32,443 nt of DNA from Gammaproteobacteria bacterium (GTDB taxonomy: Bacteria > Pseudomonadota > Gammaproteobacteria > Steroidobacterales > Woeseiaceae), in contig JAACFE010000018.1 of NCBI GenBank assembly GCA_009937525.1, positions 1 to 32,443 of the forward strand, in the 5' to 3' direction. Below, one piece after another: positions 7,417 to 16,097 of the stretch. Below the pieces are notes generated by a model. It worked only from the letters and a program-made list of their open reading frames with translations. It was not told where the DNA came from and did no database searches. The translations under genes were made by a program, and so were the position numbers. Position 1 is the first letter of the stretch. Each line of letters starts with the position of its first letter.

Positions 7417-8695
7417 AGCTAATAACATCCTGTTTTAAAATATTTTTTGTAGCACCTCGAGTCGCCCCGTAAAGCCCCGCCAGCGACACCGCAAGATAGA
7501 TCCCGGCGCCCGTCCAGAGCCAGGATGACGGCACTGCCAGGTCGCCCGTGAGCGCGATGCCCAGCACCCCCGCCGGCACGACAAGCAGCAATCGGGCCAG
7601 TTCGATGCGCACCGCGTAAGGCCGCCGCTCGTTCAGGATCCCCAGCGTGTACAGCAACACCCACAGCAACGTGCAGGGCATCAGCACTGCCCTCGCGCCG
7701 GAGGTGGCGAACAAAGCCGCGATTCCGAGCGTCGCTGCGATCGCCGCGCCGAACTGCGCAAGGGCGTAGCGCCGCAGTGCCCCGGGAATCGGCGGATCGA
7801 ATTTCTCGAACGCGGCAAGATCCGCCCGCTGCTTCGGAAATCGTTCTTCCACGTCCGGCGGTCGCCAGCCCGTTCGCCTAAACCAGATACCCAGCTTGTC
7901 CCGCCACCGCCGGGCGTGCCGCGCGTCGAATAACAGGTAGTCGTAGACCTGCAGATTGGCCCAGAAAGGATTCCAGTTGGCCAGCGGCTTCCGGACCCCG
8001 AATACCACCGGCTCGTCCTCCCGTTCGTCCTCGAAGGTACCGAACAGGCGGTCCCACAGGATCAGCATGCCACCGTAGTTCTTGTCGATGTAACGCTCGT
8101 TCTGCGCATGGTGTACACGGTGGTTCGACGGCGTTACCAGGATCCGGTCCAGTGCGCCCATTCGGCGTATCACCTGCGTGTGCACCCAGAACTGGTAGAT
8201 CAGATTGACCGCATTCACGGTCACGAGGACCTCGAGCGGAAAGCCGATAAGAAACAATGGCAGGTAGAAGATCCAGCCGAAGAGGAAGCCGGTGCTCGTC
8301 TGGCGCAGCGCCGTCGACAGATTGTAATCCTCGCTCTGGTGATGCACGGCATGGGCGGCCCAGAGGATGGAGATCTCGTGGCTGAAACGGTGGAACCAGT
8401 AGTAACACAAGTCCCAGGCCAGCGCGGCCGTTATCCAGAGCGCGATGCCGCGCGGCGAGGCATCGAACCAGCTCAGCGGCATATCGATGAGCGCAAAGTT
8501 CTCGAGTACAAATCCCCAGGCGATGAGCGGCAGCAGCTTCGTGAAATAACCGATCGTGGTGCTCAGTGTGCCGGCGCTGAGACTGTTGATCGCATCGTTG
8601 GCGCGATACAGCCCCGCGCCTCGACTCCGGTCTATCGCCAGTTCGACGAGCACTGCGAGCAGGAAAAACGGGACGGCAGCTGCGATCAGGTCCAT
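7409..8695 (-). CDS. Sterol desaturase / fatty acid hydroxylase family membrane protein
   Basis: A 428-residue integral membrane di-iron oxygenase of the fatty acid hydroxylase superfamily. The three histidine clusters that bind the iron are HRFSH (102-106), HAVHH (115-119) and HRVHH (192-196). They lie between hydrophobic segments at about 5-20, 45-70, 85-100, 135-165 and a further group near the C-terminus (330-415). The long C-terminal membrane region and the GWRPPDVEERFP stretch resemble alkylglycerol monooxygenase-like bacterial members. The substrate (alkylglycerol, sterol or hopanoid) cannot be told from sequence. The last residues (KNILKQDVISYK) come from an AT-rich stretch unlike the rest of the gene. 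Confidence 0.88.
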   Translation of the reverse strand: MDLIAAAVPFFLLAVLVELAIDRSRGAGLYRANDAINSLSAGTLSTTIGYFTKLLPLIAWGFVLENFALIDMPLSWFDASPRGIALWITAALAWDLCYYWFHRFSHEISILWAAHAVHHQSEDYNLSTALRQTSTGFLFGWIFYLPLFLIGFPLEVLVTVNAVNLIYQFWVHTQVIRRMGALDRILVTPSNHRVHHAQNERYIDKNYGGMLILWDRLFGTFEDEREDEPVVFGVRKPLANWNPFWANLQVYDYLLFDARHARRWRDKLGIWFRRTGWRPPDVEERFPKQRADLAAFEKFDPPIPGALRRYALAQFGAAIAATLGIAALFATSGARAVLMPCTLLWVLLYTLGILNERRPYAVRIELARLLLVVPAGVLGIALTGDLAVPSSWLWTGAGIYLAVSLAGLYGATRGATKNILKQDVISYK

Positions 8696-8777
8696 CCCGG
8701 AATTGTAACCGGCCCGATCATGCGGGTACGGCCGTTTTTACGGTAAGCTCGCGGCCTGTGCCCAACGGACCGGACTC

Positions 8778-10124
8778 ATGATCAACCCTGCCGAACTGGA
8801 CGTATTGCGCGCCGCCCTCGAGAAACTGGAAACGGGTTTCGCCGGGCTGCCACGCTTCACGCCCGAGTTCGACGTCGATGCGGTTGCCGATGTCCTGCAG
8901 CAGGTCGCCATTCGCATGCAGGACAACTATCCCTATTTCCATCCGCTCTATGCCGGCCAGATGCTGAAACCGCCGCATCCCGTCGCACGCATCGCCTACG
9001 CGCTGTCGCTGTGGATCAACCCCAACAATCATGCGCTCGACGGCGGACGCGCGAGTTCGGCAATGGAAAAGGAATGCATCGTCGAGATCGGCAACATGTT
9101 CGGCTGGGAGGCGCCGCTGGGCCACCTCACAGGCGGCGGGACGATGGCAAACCTCGAGGCCCTGTGGATCTCGGGCCGCCTGCGTCCGGGCCGACGCATC
9201 GTTGCCTCGGAACAGGCGCACTACACCCATGAACGCATTTGCGACGTACTCGGGATCCCTTTCACCGCCGTCCGCTGTACGCCGGAAGGACACATGGACC
9301 TGTCGCACCTCGACGAACTCCTGAATCGCGGTGACATCGGCACCGTGGTCGCAACCATCGGCACGACGGGATTCGGTGACGTCGAACCGCTGCCCGACAT
9401 CCTGGAGCGGGCCCGGGCATCCGGCATTCGCGTCCACGCGGATGCGGCCTATGGCGGCTACTTCACGCTCGCGAACGAGCTGGATGACAAGGCGCGGGCC
9501 GTCTTCGACCAAATGCGCGATGTCGATTCCATCGTCATCGATCCGCACAAGCACGGTCTGCAACCCTACGGCTGCGGCTGCGTGCTGTTCCGCGACCCCA
9601 CCGACGGCCGCTTCTACAAGCACGACTCGCCGTTTACCTATTTCAGCTCAGACGAGCTCCATCTCGGCGAGATCAGCCTCGAGTGCTCGCGTCCCGGCGC
9701 CTCTGCCGTCGCTTTGTGGGCGACGCACCAGCTGCTGCCGCCGCTCAGAGGGGGCGCCTTTTCCGAAGACCTGGACCGTTGTCTTCGGGCCGCGCGCGAT
9801 TTCCGCTCGCGCCTCGACGCGAGCGCGTCGTTTTGCCCGCTGATGCAGCCGGATCTGGACATCGTCGTGTACGCGGTCGACGCCGCGGATACGGCGACAG
9901 CCTCGGCGCGGGCGAAGCAGCTCTTCCGATTCGCCGCCGAGGACAAGCTGCACCTGGCGCTGATCGAGCTGCCGGCCGAGATGTTGCGGAGCTACGCTCC
10001 CGGCATTCGTGTGAATTCCGACACGGTGACGTGTCTGCGCTCCGTGCTGATGAAGCCGGAGCACCAGGACTGGCTCGACCCGATCATGACCATCCTGGAA
10101 CAGGGCGTCAGGCGCCTGACATAG
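8778..10124 (+). CDS. Group II PLP-dependent amino acid decarboxylase
   Basis: A 448-residue fold-type I PLP enzyme related to aromatic-L-amino-acid, glutamate and aspartate decarboxylases. The PLP-binding lysine is Lys258 in the family motif DPHKHG. His148 (EQAHYT) would stack on the cofactor ring and Asp222 (HADAAYGG) would hold its pyridine nitrogen. LTGGGTMANLEAL (117-129) binds the cofactor phosphate, and ISLECSRPGA follows the lysine. The substrate cannot be assigned. ATG at 8778 is the first start after an 82-bp divergent intergenic region shared with the hydroxylase gene. The 3' end overlaps crcB by 17 bp, tail to tail, across the 12-bp palindrome TCAGGCGCCTGA. Confidence 0.88.
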   Translation: MINPAELDVLRAALEKLETGFAGLPRFTPEFDVDAVADVLQQVAIRMQDNYPYFHPLYAGQMLKPPHPVARIAYALSLWINPNNHALDGGRASSAMEKECIVEIGNMFGWEAPLGHLTGGGTMANLEALWISGRLRPGRRIVASEQAHYTHERICDVLGIPFTAVRCTPEGHMDLSHLDELLNRGDIGTVVATIGTTGFGDVEPLPDILERARASGIRVHADAAYGGYFTLANELDDKARAVFDQMRDVDSIVIDPHKHGLQPYGCGCVLFRDPTDGRFYKHDSPFTYFSSDELHLGEISLECSRPGASAVALWATHQLLPPLRGGAFSEDLDRCLRAARDFRSRLDASASFCPLMQPDLDIVVYAVDAADTATASARAKQLFRFAAEDKLHLALIELPAEMLRSYAPGIRVNSDTVTCLRSVLMKPEHQDWLDPIMTILEQGVRRLT

Positions 10125-10524
10125 GTGATAACGCGCGCGTCACGACGTAGCCGAGGTAGAAGCAGGCGAAGCCGCCCACCATCGTCACGGTGATGTAGGC
10201 GAACGAACCGAACAACTCGCCCCGCTGCAGCATGGTATGCAGTTCCATGACCAGCGCAGAGAGCGTGGTGAAGCTGCCGCAGAAACCGATGGCGAACAGC
10301 AAGCGGTATTGATCCGGAATGATGCCTGCCTCGTTGAACCACGAGGATGCCGCAACGAGATGCGCGATGACACCCATCACGAGGCATCCAAGGAGATTGG
10401 CGACCAGCGTACCCCACGGAAACGCGGTATCCCTTTGCAGGAATACGTTCAAAGCGAATCGCGCCATCGCCCCCAGGCCACCGCCGACGGCGACGAAGAG
10501 GTAGGACAGCGCGATGGCTTTCAC
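10108..10524 (-). CDS. crcB: Fluoride channel CrcB/Fluc
   Basis: A 138-residue, four-helix membrane protein of the Fluc family, which exports fluoride as a dual-topology dimer. Family blocks are present: GGGLGAMARF (14-23), WGTLVANLLGCLVMG (37-51) and GFCGSFTTLSALVMEL (80-95). In characterised Flucs the last block reads TTFS(T/A)F, with two phenylalanines lining the pore; here both positions are leucine (Leu88, Leu91). It starts at GTG 10524, overlapping the stop of the nitronate monooxygenase gene (GTGA), so it is the last gene of that operon. No fluoride riboswitch is possible directly upstream, because the upstream gene occupies the space. Confidence 0.88.
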   Translation of the reverse strand: MKAIALSYLFVAVGGGLGAMARFALNVFLQRDTAFPWGTLVANLLGCLVMGVIAHLVAASSWFNEAGIIPDQYRLLFAIGFCGSFTTLSALVMELHTMLQRGELFGSFAYITVTMVGGFACFYLGYVVTRALSPMSGA

Positions 10525-11501
10525 GCCGGGGCCGGAGCCGTGCCGAGGAGACGGGCGCGAGTGTCCTGGTACTCGGCTTCGATGCGCAGGACCAGATCGT
10601 GCGCGGGCAGCACGTCGTCGATGTTGCCGACACCCTGTCCTGCCCCCCAGATATCGCGCCAGGCTTTTGCGTCGGATTTGGCCGAACTGGCGAAGTCCAT
10701 CGCCAAAGCGTCGGCGTCCGGCAGATTGTCCGGGTCCAGCCCGGCATTCTCGATACTGCCGCGCAGGTAGCTGCCGTGAACGCCCGTGAATACCGGCGTG
10801 TAGACGATGTCGGCAGCCTTGCTCGACACGACCATCTGTTTGTACGCGTCGGGCGCATTCGCTTCCTGCGTGGCGATGAAGCGCGTGCCAAAATAGGCAA
10901 GATCAGCGCCCATGGCCTGCGCCGCCACGATGTCACCGCCGCTCGACATGGCGCCAGACAGGATCACCACGCCGTCGAACTCGCGCCGGATCTCCTTGAC
11001 CAGCGCAAAAGGGCTCAACGGACCTGCGTGGCCGCCCGCACCGGCACATACCGCGATGATGCCATCCACGCCCTGCTCCATCGCCTTGTGTGCATGCCGC
11101 AGGCTGATGACGTCGTGGAATACCAGTCCACCGTAGCTGTGGACCGCGGCAACGACGTCGCCCGGCGGGCGCAGGCTCGTAATCACGATCGGCACCTCGT
11201 GCCGCACGCAGATTTCCATGTCGGCCTGCAGCCGCGTGTTGCTGCGGTGAACGATCTGGTTCACGGCGAACGGCGCGACCGGTGCATCGGGATGGGCCTC
11301 CGAATAGGCCGCGAGGCGTGCCTTGATGTCCACGATCCATTTCTCGAGGCGCTCCTGCGGCCGCGCGTTGAGCGCCGGGAAGGACCCGACGATGCCTGCC
11401 GTGCACTGCGCGACGACGAGATCGGGCACCGATACGATGAACATCGGCGCTCCGATGAGCGGGATGCGGAGCTGGCGGGCGAGGATATCCGGTAGCGCCA
11501 C
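10521..11501 (-). CDS. Nitronate monooxygenase family flavoprotein
   Basis: A 326-residue FMN-dependent TIM barrel of the nitronate monooxygenase/2-nitropropane dioxygenase family, which oxidises toxic alkyl nitronates. Visible elements are the N-terminal RIPLIGAPMFIVS, the conserved CAGAGGHAGPLSPFAL containing the active-site histidine region, LSGAMSSGGDIVAAQAMGADL for phosphate binding, and YFGTRFIATQEA. It starts at GTG 11501 (no clear Shine-Dalgarno), ten bases after the ccmI stop, and overlaps crcB by four bases. It therefore appears to be carried on the end of the ccm transcript. The in vivo substrate is unknown. Confidence 0.87.
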   Translation of the reverse strand: MALPDILARQLRIPLIGAPMFIVSVPDLVVAQCTAGIVGSFPALNARPQERLEKWIVDIKARLAAYSEAHPDAPVAPFAVNQIVHRSNTRLQADMEICVRHEVPIVITSLRPPGDVVAAVHSYGGLVFHDVISLRHAHKAMEQGVDGIIAVCAGAGGHAGPLSPFALVKEIRREFDGVVILSGAMSSGGDIVAAQAMGADLAYFGTRFIATQEANAPDAYKQMVVSSKAADIVYTPVFTGVHGSYLRGSIENAGLDPDNLPDADALAMDFASSAKSDAKAWRDIWGAGQGVGNIDDVLPAHDLVLRIEAEYQDTRARLLGTAPAPA

Positions 11502-11511
11502 GATGTGCGCG

Positions 11512-12561
11512 TTATTCGACCGGCGTATCGATCGATAGCGCTATCGAACCGTTCTCGGCCGGCTTCACGATGATGCTGCCGAACCAGTCGCCCGGCTGGC
11601 TTACCGGCTGCCCGGACAGCGATACGCGGGCAATCAGCTCGAACTCCTCGAAACCGGACAGCTGCCGGCCGGCTACCATCGATTCACGATCGCCGAGTTG
11701 GACGACCGCGGGCAGCTCGGCGAGCCTGCGACGGGTTACCGCAATCGGCGGCGACGGCTGCGCCGGGTCGCGCGCGATCACGAACACGATGGCGTCTGCC
11801 GGTAACGCGCTTTGCGCTTCCTCCGACAGCGCGATACTCGCGCTCACGATAGCACCGTCCTCCAGCGGCGCGGGTTCGGGCGCCGGCTGAGCCGCTGCCG
11901 GCTGCTGCATGGCTGCCGCTGCCGGCGGTGTCTCGCCGCGCCACTCTGCCACGCGTTGCTGAATGGCGTCCCGGATTTCGGCCGGAGGATTCGTGCCCAG
12001 CAGACGCTCCCAGCGATCTGCCGCAAGCCCGGTATCACCGCGATTACCCGCCGCGAGACCGCCCCAGAAAAGCGCCGCCTGGTTGTTCGGTTCGATCGCC
12101 AGCGCATTCTCGAACAAGGACATCGCTCGCTGCGGCATGGTTTGCCCGCCCTCGGCCGCGAGCACGGCTTCGCCGAGTTCGACGAGGCCCTGGGCGTTAC
12201 GCCCGTTCTCGAGATCCACGACGCGCTCGAATGCCGCAACGGCCCCCGCGTAGTTGTTGAGAGACATGTACGACCTGCCCAGCATCCGCCAGCCGCCGAC
12301 ATCGTCGGGATTGCCCTCGAGGCGCTTGGCCAGATTTTCGACCACCTCGACCATGTCGCCGGCCACGCTACCGCCATGCGTCTGCGCCTGGTTCTGCAGC
12401 CCCGGGCTTCCCAGCATGGCGTACAGGCCCGCCGACGACACAACGACAAACAGCACGGCCGTCGCTACCACGCCGAAGTTCCGCGAGTTCTCGCGCAGGA
12501 ACGGCCATACCGTGAAGACCACGCCCGCGAAACTCATGACACCAAGCGTTAACCACAGCAT
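11512..12561 (-). CDS. ccmI: Cytochrome c maturation protein CcmI (TPR chaperone)
   Basis: A 349-residue protein with two N-terminal transmembrane helices (about 3-21 and 30-50) and a periplasmic TPR domain (about 75-200; blocks such as GWRMLGRSYMSLNNYAGAVA and EPNNQAALFWGGLAA). An alanine/proline-rich linker (AAAAMQQPAAAQPAPEPAP) joins this to a beta-rich C-terminal domain. CcmI/CycH binds the C-terminus of apocytochromes c and presents them to the CcmF-CcmH ligase. It is somewhat shorter than typical CcmI proteins (about 400 aa). It lies seven bases downstream of ccmH as the ninth gene of a complete ccm operon. Confidence 0.9.
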   Translation of the reverse strand: MLWLTLGVMSFAGVVFTVWPFLRENSRNFGVVATAVLFVVVSSAGLYAMLGSPGLQNQAQTHGGSVAGDMVEVVENLAKRLEGNPDDVGGWRMLGRSYMSLNNYAGAVAAFERVVDLENGRNAQGLVELGEAVLAAEGGQTMPQRAMSLFENALAIEPNNQAALFWGGLAAGNRGDTGLAADRWERLLGTNPPAEIRDAIQQRVAEWRGETPPAAAAMQQPAAAQPAPEPAPLEDGAIVSASIALSEEAQSALPADAIVFVIARDPAQPSPPIAVTRRRLAELPAVVQLGDRESMVAGRQLSGFEEFELIARVSLSGQPVSQPGDWFGSIIVKPAENGSIALSIDTPVE

Positions 12562-12568
12562 GAGCGTT

Positions 12569-12991
12569 CTACTCCTCGGCCGCCGCGTCGCCTTCCATGG
12601 GCATGGCCATGCGGCGCCGAAGGATATTCACGAGCACAAAGCCGCCAGCGAGCAACAGCACGATCGGCGCAATCCACAAGACCAGGGTCTTGCCCGACAT
12701 ACGCGGGCGGTAGAGCGCGAACTCGCCGTAGCGAGTCACCAGGAAATCGTAGATCTCCTCGTCCGTCTTGCCTTCGCTCAGCATGCGCCGGATCTCGCGC
12801 CGCAGGTCGCCGGCGAGGAACGCGTTCGAGTCCTTGATGCTCTGGTTCTGGCATTTCAGGCAGCGGACTTCCTCGATGATGTGTTCGTAGCGCGCCTGCA
12901 GTGCCGGGTCATCGAAGGCCTTGTCGGTGTCGATGGCCAGCGCTGCCGAGGCAAACGCAAGCAGCAGAGCACACGCAATGAACCGTCTCAT
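12569..12991 (-). CDS. ccmH: Cytochrome c maturation protein CcmH (thiol oxidoreductase)
   Basis: A 140-residue protein with a signal peptide (ACALLLAFASAALA), the redox motif RCLKCQNQSI with Cys44 and Cys47, and a C-terminal transmembrane helix (about 106-125, LVLWIAPIVLLLAGGFVLVN). This matches the N-terminal CcmH module, which keeps apocytochrome c CXXCH cysteines reduced for haem ligation. The TPR part that is fused in E. coli CcmH is a separate gene here, ccmI. ATG at 12991 overlaps the ccmG stop by four bases. Confidence 0.93.
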   Translation of the reverse strand: MRRFIACALLLAFASAALAIDTDKAFDDPALQARYEHIIEEVRCLKCQNQSIKDSNAFLAGDLRREIRRMLSEGKTDEEIYDFLVTRYGEFALYRPRMSGKTLVLWIAPIVLLLAGGFVLVNILRRRMAMPMEGDAAAEE

Positions 12992-13515
12992 GACGTTGGC
13001 TCCCCCGCTTCGATAAGGGGCACAAAATCTTCCTGCCAGGATGCCGCATCCAGCGGGCCGAGGTGTTTATGCAGGACGATGCCGTCCGGGCTGATCAGGA
13101 ACGTCTCCGGCGCGCCGTAGACGCCCCAGTCGATGCCGACGCGGCCATCCTCGTCGAATGCCGAGAACTTGTAGGGGTCGCCGAGCTGCTCGAGCCAGCG
13201 CAGTGCTTCCTCGCGATTATCGCGCCAGTTGATGCCGTAGATCGGTATCGCGCCCGAATGCGCAAGCTGCATGAGAAATCCGTGCTCCTGGCGGCAACCG
13301 ACACACCAGGTCGCCCAGACATTGACGAGCGCCATTTTGCCCGCGTAGTCCGCCGAGCCTACCGTACGATCCGGTGCGGTCAGCGACGTGGACTGGAAGG
13401 TGGGCGCCTGCTCGCCGAGAAACGGCGATGGCAGTTCGCGCGGGTCGTTGAACAGGCCGAAAGAAAACACCACGACCAGCAGCAGGAATACGACGATGGG
13501 AATGGCGAATCGCAT
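12988..13515 (-). CDS. ccmG: Thiol:disulfide interchange protein CcmG/DsbE
   Basis: A 175-residue membrane-anchored thioredoxin-like protein. An N-terminal helix (5-21) is followed by the thioredoxin fold, with the active site WATWCVGCRQEH (Cys71, Cys74), the IYGINWRD strand and the cis-proline region GVYGAPETFLI. CcmG supplies reductant to CcmH and apocytochrome c. The start is ATG 13515, which shares one base with the ccmF stop (TGATG). The open frame extends 53 codons further upstream, but that sequence is ccmF read in another frame. Confidence 0.93.
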   Translation of the reverse strand: MRFAIPIVVFLLLVVVFSFGLFNDPRELPSPFLGEQAPTFQSTSLTAPDRTVGSADYAGKMALVNVWATWCVGCRQEHGFLMQLAHSGAIPIYGINWRDNREEALRWLEQLGDPYKFSAFDEDGRVGIDWGVYGAPETFLISPDGIVLHKHLGPLDAASWQEDFVPLIEAGEPTS

Positions 13516-15467
13516 CAGGCTGTCTCCGCCACTACCTTGCCGGTGGCAGGACTTTCTGCCGCTACCATGCGGTAGCGCCGGTCGCTGGCGGCGATCAGGC
13601 CACCGAGCGCCATGACGAGACAGCCGAGCCAGATGAAGCGGATCATCGGCTTGTACTGGACACGCACGCTCCATGTGTCGGTGCCGATCTGGTCACCCAT
13701 CGCGACAAACAGGTCGCGGGTCAGACCGGCGTCGATGCCCGCTTCCGTCATGGGGCTCTTCTGTACCAGATACTGGCGCTTCTGCGGGCGCACTTCGGCG
13801 ACGAAATCGCCATTGCGGCGGATTTCGATCACCGCCTCACGCGCGCTGTAGTTCGGTCCCTGTACATCGCGCAGCTCGCGCATCTCGTACTGGTATTTGC
13901 CGATCTCGATCGAATCTCCGGGCCGCAGCGCACGATCCGTCTCGATGCCGAAAGTGTTCACCATGGTGACCCCGAGCACAAACAGCCCGACGCCGATATG
14001 GGCAATCGACATGCCGAGCACGGAAGGTGTGAGCCTGACCTTGCTGCGCCAGACGCGCAGCGGCTGGATGAGCGACACCACGATAATCCAGACCCCGGCA
14101 ATACAGCCGACCACGGCCAGCGCGCCGAACGCGCCACCGTGAAACACGGGAATGGCGATACCGACAGCCAGCGCGACCGCGGCCGGGATACGCAATCTGC
14201 GCAGCCAGGGCTCTACCGGCTGCGAACGCCACGCAGCATGCATCCCGAGGCCCATGAGCAGCACGAGCGGGAGCATCGGGATAGCGAACGCGACGTTGAA
14301 CCACGGCGCACCGACGGAGATCTTGCCGGCATTGAGCACTTCCACGACCAGTGGCGCCAGCGTGCCGATAAAGACCAGTAAGGCCGCGATAACGAGCAGC
14401 ACATTGTTCAGCAGCAGGAAGGTCTCACGCGACAGCGGCCTGAAGCCGGCCGTTGAATCGAGTCCCGGTGCCCGCCAGGCATACAGCACTAGTGCGCTGA
14501 GGATGACAACGCCGAGGAAACCGAGGATGAAGAAGCCGCGGGTCGGGTCCGTTGCAAATGCGTGCACCGAGACGAGTATCCCCGAACGAACAAGGAATGT
14601 TCCAAGCAGGCTGAGTGAGAACGCGGCAATCGCCAGCAGCAGCGTCCAGCTCTTGAACAGTCCGCGCCTTTCAGAGACCGCGAGCGAATGAATGAGCGCC
14701 GTGCCGACCAGCCACGGCATGAAAGAGGCGTTCTCGACCGGGTCCCAGAACCACCAGCCGCCCCAGCCGAGCTCGTAATAGGCCCACCAGCTGCCGAGCG
14801 CGATGCCCACTGTCAGGAACAGCCAGGCCACCGTCGTCCACGGCCGCGTCCATTTCGCCCATTTCTGGTCGAGATTGCCGCTGATCATCGCCGCAATGGC
14901 GAACGCGAACGCGACCGAGAAGCCAACGTATCCCGTGTAGAGGATGGGTGGGTGAATGGCAAGACCCGGGTCCTGCAGCAGGGGGTTGAGGTCTGCGCCA
15001 TCCGCCGGCGCCGGCGTCAGCCGCTCGAAGGGATTGGACGTCAGCAACGTGAACAGCAGGAAACCGGTCGACAGCAGCCCGAGCACGCCGATGACGCGCG
15101 CGGAGAAGACGGCCGGAAGATTGTCGCTGAAGTAGCTTACCGCGACGGTCCAGATCGCGAGGATCAGGATCCACATCAGCAGGGAGCCCTCGTGGGCACC
15201 CCATACGGCGGATACCTTGTAGATCGTCGGCAGCGAGAGCTGCGAATGATTGGCGACGTACAGCACGGAAAAGTCGCTCTGAACGAAAGCCCAGACCAGG
15301 CAGGCGAACGCGAATACGACGAAGAAGAGCTGGCCGTTGGCCGCGGTTCGCCCGACTGCCATCATCGCCGCGTCGTTACGATGCGCGCCGACGAGCGGGA
15401 TGATGCCCTGGCAAAGCGCGAGCGACAGCGCCAGGATCAGCGCGAAATGGCCGATTTCAGGAATCAC
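13515..15467 (-). CDS. ccmF: Haem lyase subunit CcmF
   Basis: A 650-residue polytopic membrane protein, close to E. coli CcmF (about 647 aa), that joins haem from holo-CcmE to apocytochrome c. The tryptophan-rich WWD domain is intact: WGGWWFWDPVENASFMPW at 235-252. The conserved histidines are in place, His172 in AIHPPILY and His260 in TALIHS. About 15 hydrophobic segments and a C-terminal periplasmic domain are visible. The true start is GTG 15467, giving VIPEIGHFAL, equivalent to the MPEIG start of other CcmF proteins. It overlaps the ccmE 3' end by 11 bases. The 67 codons in frame before it are out-of-frame ccmE. Confidence 0.94.
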   Translation of the reverse strand: MIPEIGHFALILALSLALCQGIIPLVGAHRNDAAMMAVGRTAANGQLFFVVFAFACLVWAFVQSDFSVLYVANHSQLSLPTIYKVSAVWGAHEGSLLMWILILAIWTVAVSYFSDNLPAVFSARVIGVLGLLSTGFLLFTLLTSNPFERLTPAPADGADLNPLLQDPGLAIHPPILYTGYVGFSVAFAFAIAAMISGNLDQKWAKWTRPWTTVAWLFLTVGIALGSWWAYYELGWGGWWFWDPVENASFMPWLVGTALIHSLAVSERRGLFKSWTLLLAIAAFSLSLLGTFLVRSGILVSVHAFATDPTRGFFILGFLGVVILSALVLYAWRAPGLDSTAGFRPLSRETFLLLNNVLLVIAALLVFIGTLAPLVVEVLNAGKISVGAPWFNVAFAIPMLPLVLLMGLGMHAAWRSQPVEPWLRRLRIPAAVALAVGIAIPVFHGGAFGALAVVGCIAGVWIIVVSLIQPLRVWRSKVRLTPSVLGMSIAHIGVGLFVLGVTMVNTFGIETDRALRPGDSIEIGKYQYEMRELRDVQGPNYSAREAVIEIRRNGDFVAEVRPQKRQYLVQKSPMTEAGIDAGLTRDLFVAMGDQIGTDTWSVRVQYKPMIRFIWLGCLVMALGGLIAASDRRYRMVAAESPATGKVVAETA

Positions 15468-15936
15468 TGGGACTGCACTCCGTGGACAGGTGCTGCACGG
15501 ACGCGGTCTGGTCCTCGACGTGTTTGGCAATGGACTCCGCGACTTCCGGCGCCATGTATTCCTCGTCGTGCTTCGCCATGATCTTGTCGGCGACGAAGGT
15601 GCCGCCGCCGTCCATGCGCCCGTGCGCAACCACGCCCTGGCCTTCGCGGAACAGGTCGGGAACCACACCGCTGTAGGTCACCGGCAGCGCGCAGCGCGTA
15701 TCCGTGACCATGAACGACATGTCCATCGAGCCTTCCTCGCGTTCGATCGTGCCGGCCACCACGAGCCCGCCGATGCGGAAGTTTCGTTCCTTGGGGTAGT
15801 TCCCCGCCATGACGTCGGAGATCTCCACGAAAAACATCATGTTGTCTTTGAACGCCCGCAACGTGAACGTCGCCGCGATCGCCAGTCCGACCGCAACGAG
15901 GCCTACGGCCAGCATTCGTTGCTGCCTGGGTTTCAT
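15457..15936 (-). CDS. ccmE: Periplasmic haem chaperone CcmE
   Basis: A 159-residue protein with one N-terminal membrane anchor (8-25) and an OB-fold periplasmic domain. The covalent haem-binding histidine is His123 in IMAKHDEEYMAP, with the axial Tyr127 of the HxxxY type of CcmE. The upstream blocks RIGGLVVAGTIERE and VTYSGVVPDLFREGQGVVA are typical. CcmE receives haem from CcmC and delivers it to CcmF. ATG at 15936 overlaps the ccmD stop (ATGA), and the 3' end overlaps the ccmF start. Confidence 0.95.
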   Translation of the reverse strand: MKPRQQRMLAVGLVAVGLAIAATFTLRAFKDNMMFFVEISDVMAGNYPKERNFRIGGLVVAGTIEREEGSMDMSFMVTDTRCALPVTYSGVVPDLFREGQGVVAHGRMDGGGTFVADKIMAKHDEEYMAPEVAESIAKHVEDQTASVQHLSTECSPSDS

Positions 15937-16097
15937 GCACTATCCTCCAGCGCCTTGATGCGCACTTCGATTTCCTTGTACACAGTCGCCTGGCGGGCAC
16001 GTACCCGCCATTCATTGATGATCAGCACGGCCGCCGCGAGCCCGAAACAGGTCCACACATACGCCCCGTAGCCGCCCATCGCGAGACTTTCCATCAT
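15933..16097 (-). CDS. ccmD: Haem exporter accessory protein CcmD
   Basis: A 54-residue protein starting MMESLAMGGYGAYVWTCFG, with one transmembrane helix (about 12-28) and a charged, helical C-terminus (EWRVRARQATVYKEIEVRI). The GGYGAYVW start and RxR after the helix are the usual CcmD pattern. CcmD stabilises CcmC and helps release holo-CcmE. ATG at 16097 has GGAGGG about six bases upstream inside ccmC and overlaps the ccmC stop by four bases; ATG at 16094 is an alternative. Position between ccmC and ccmE confirms the call. Confidence 0.9.
   Translation of the reverse strand: MMESLAMGGYGAYVWTCFGLAAAVLIINEWRVRARQATVYKEIEVRIKALEDSA

Noticed and set aside
10525-10600. Fluoride riboswitch ahead of crcB
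   Set aside because: The DNA upstream of crcB is the coding end of the nitronate monooxygenase gene and shows no riboswitch-like fold; the genes overlap.
13516-13674. Extended N-terminus for CcmG (53 extra residues)
   Set aside because: The extension is ccmF read in another frame; the internal ATG at 13515 places the membrane anchor at the N-terminus and gives normal length. The same reasoning removes the long extensions of ccmF (to 15668) and ccmB (to 17928).
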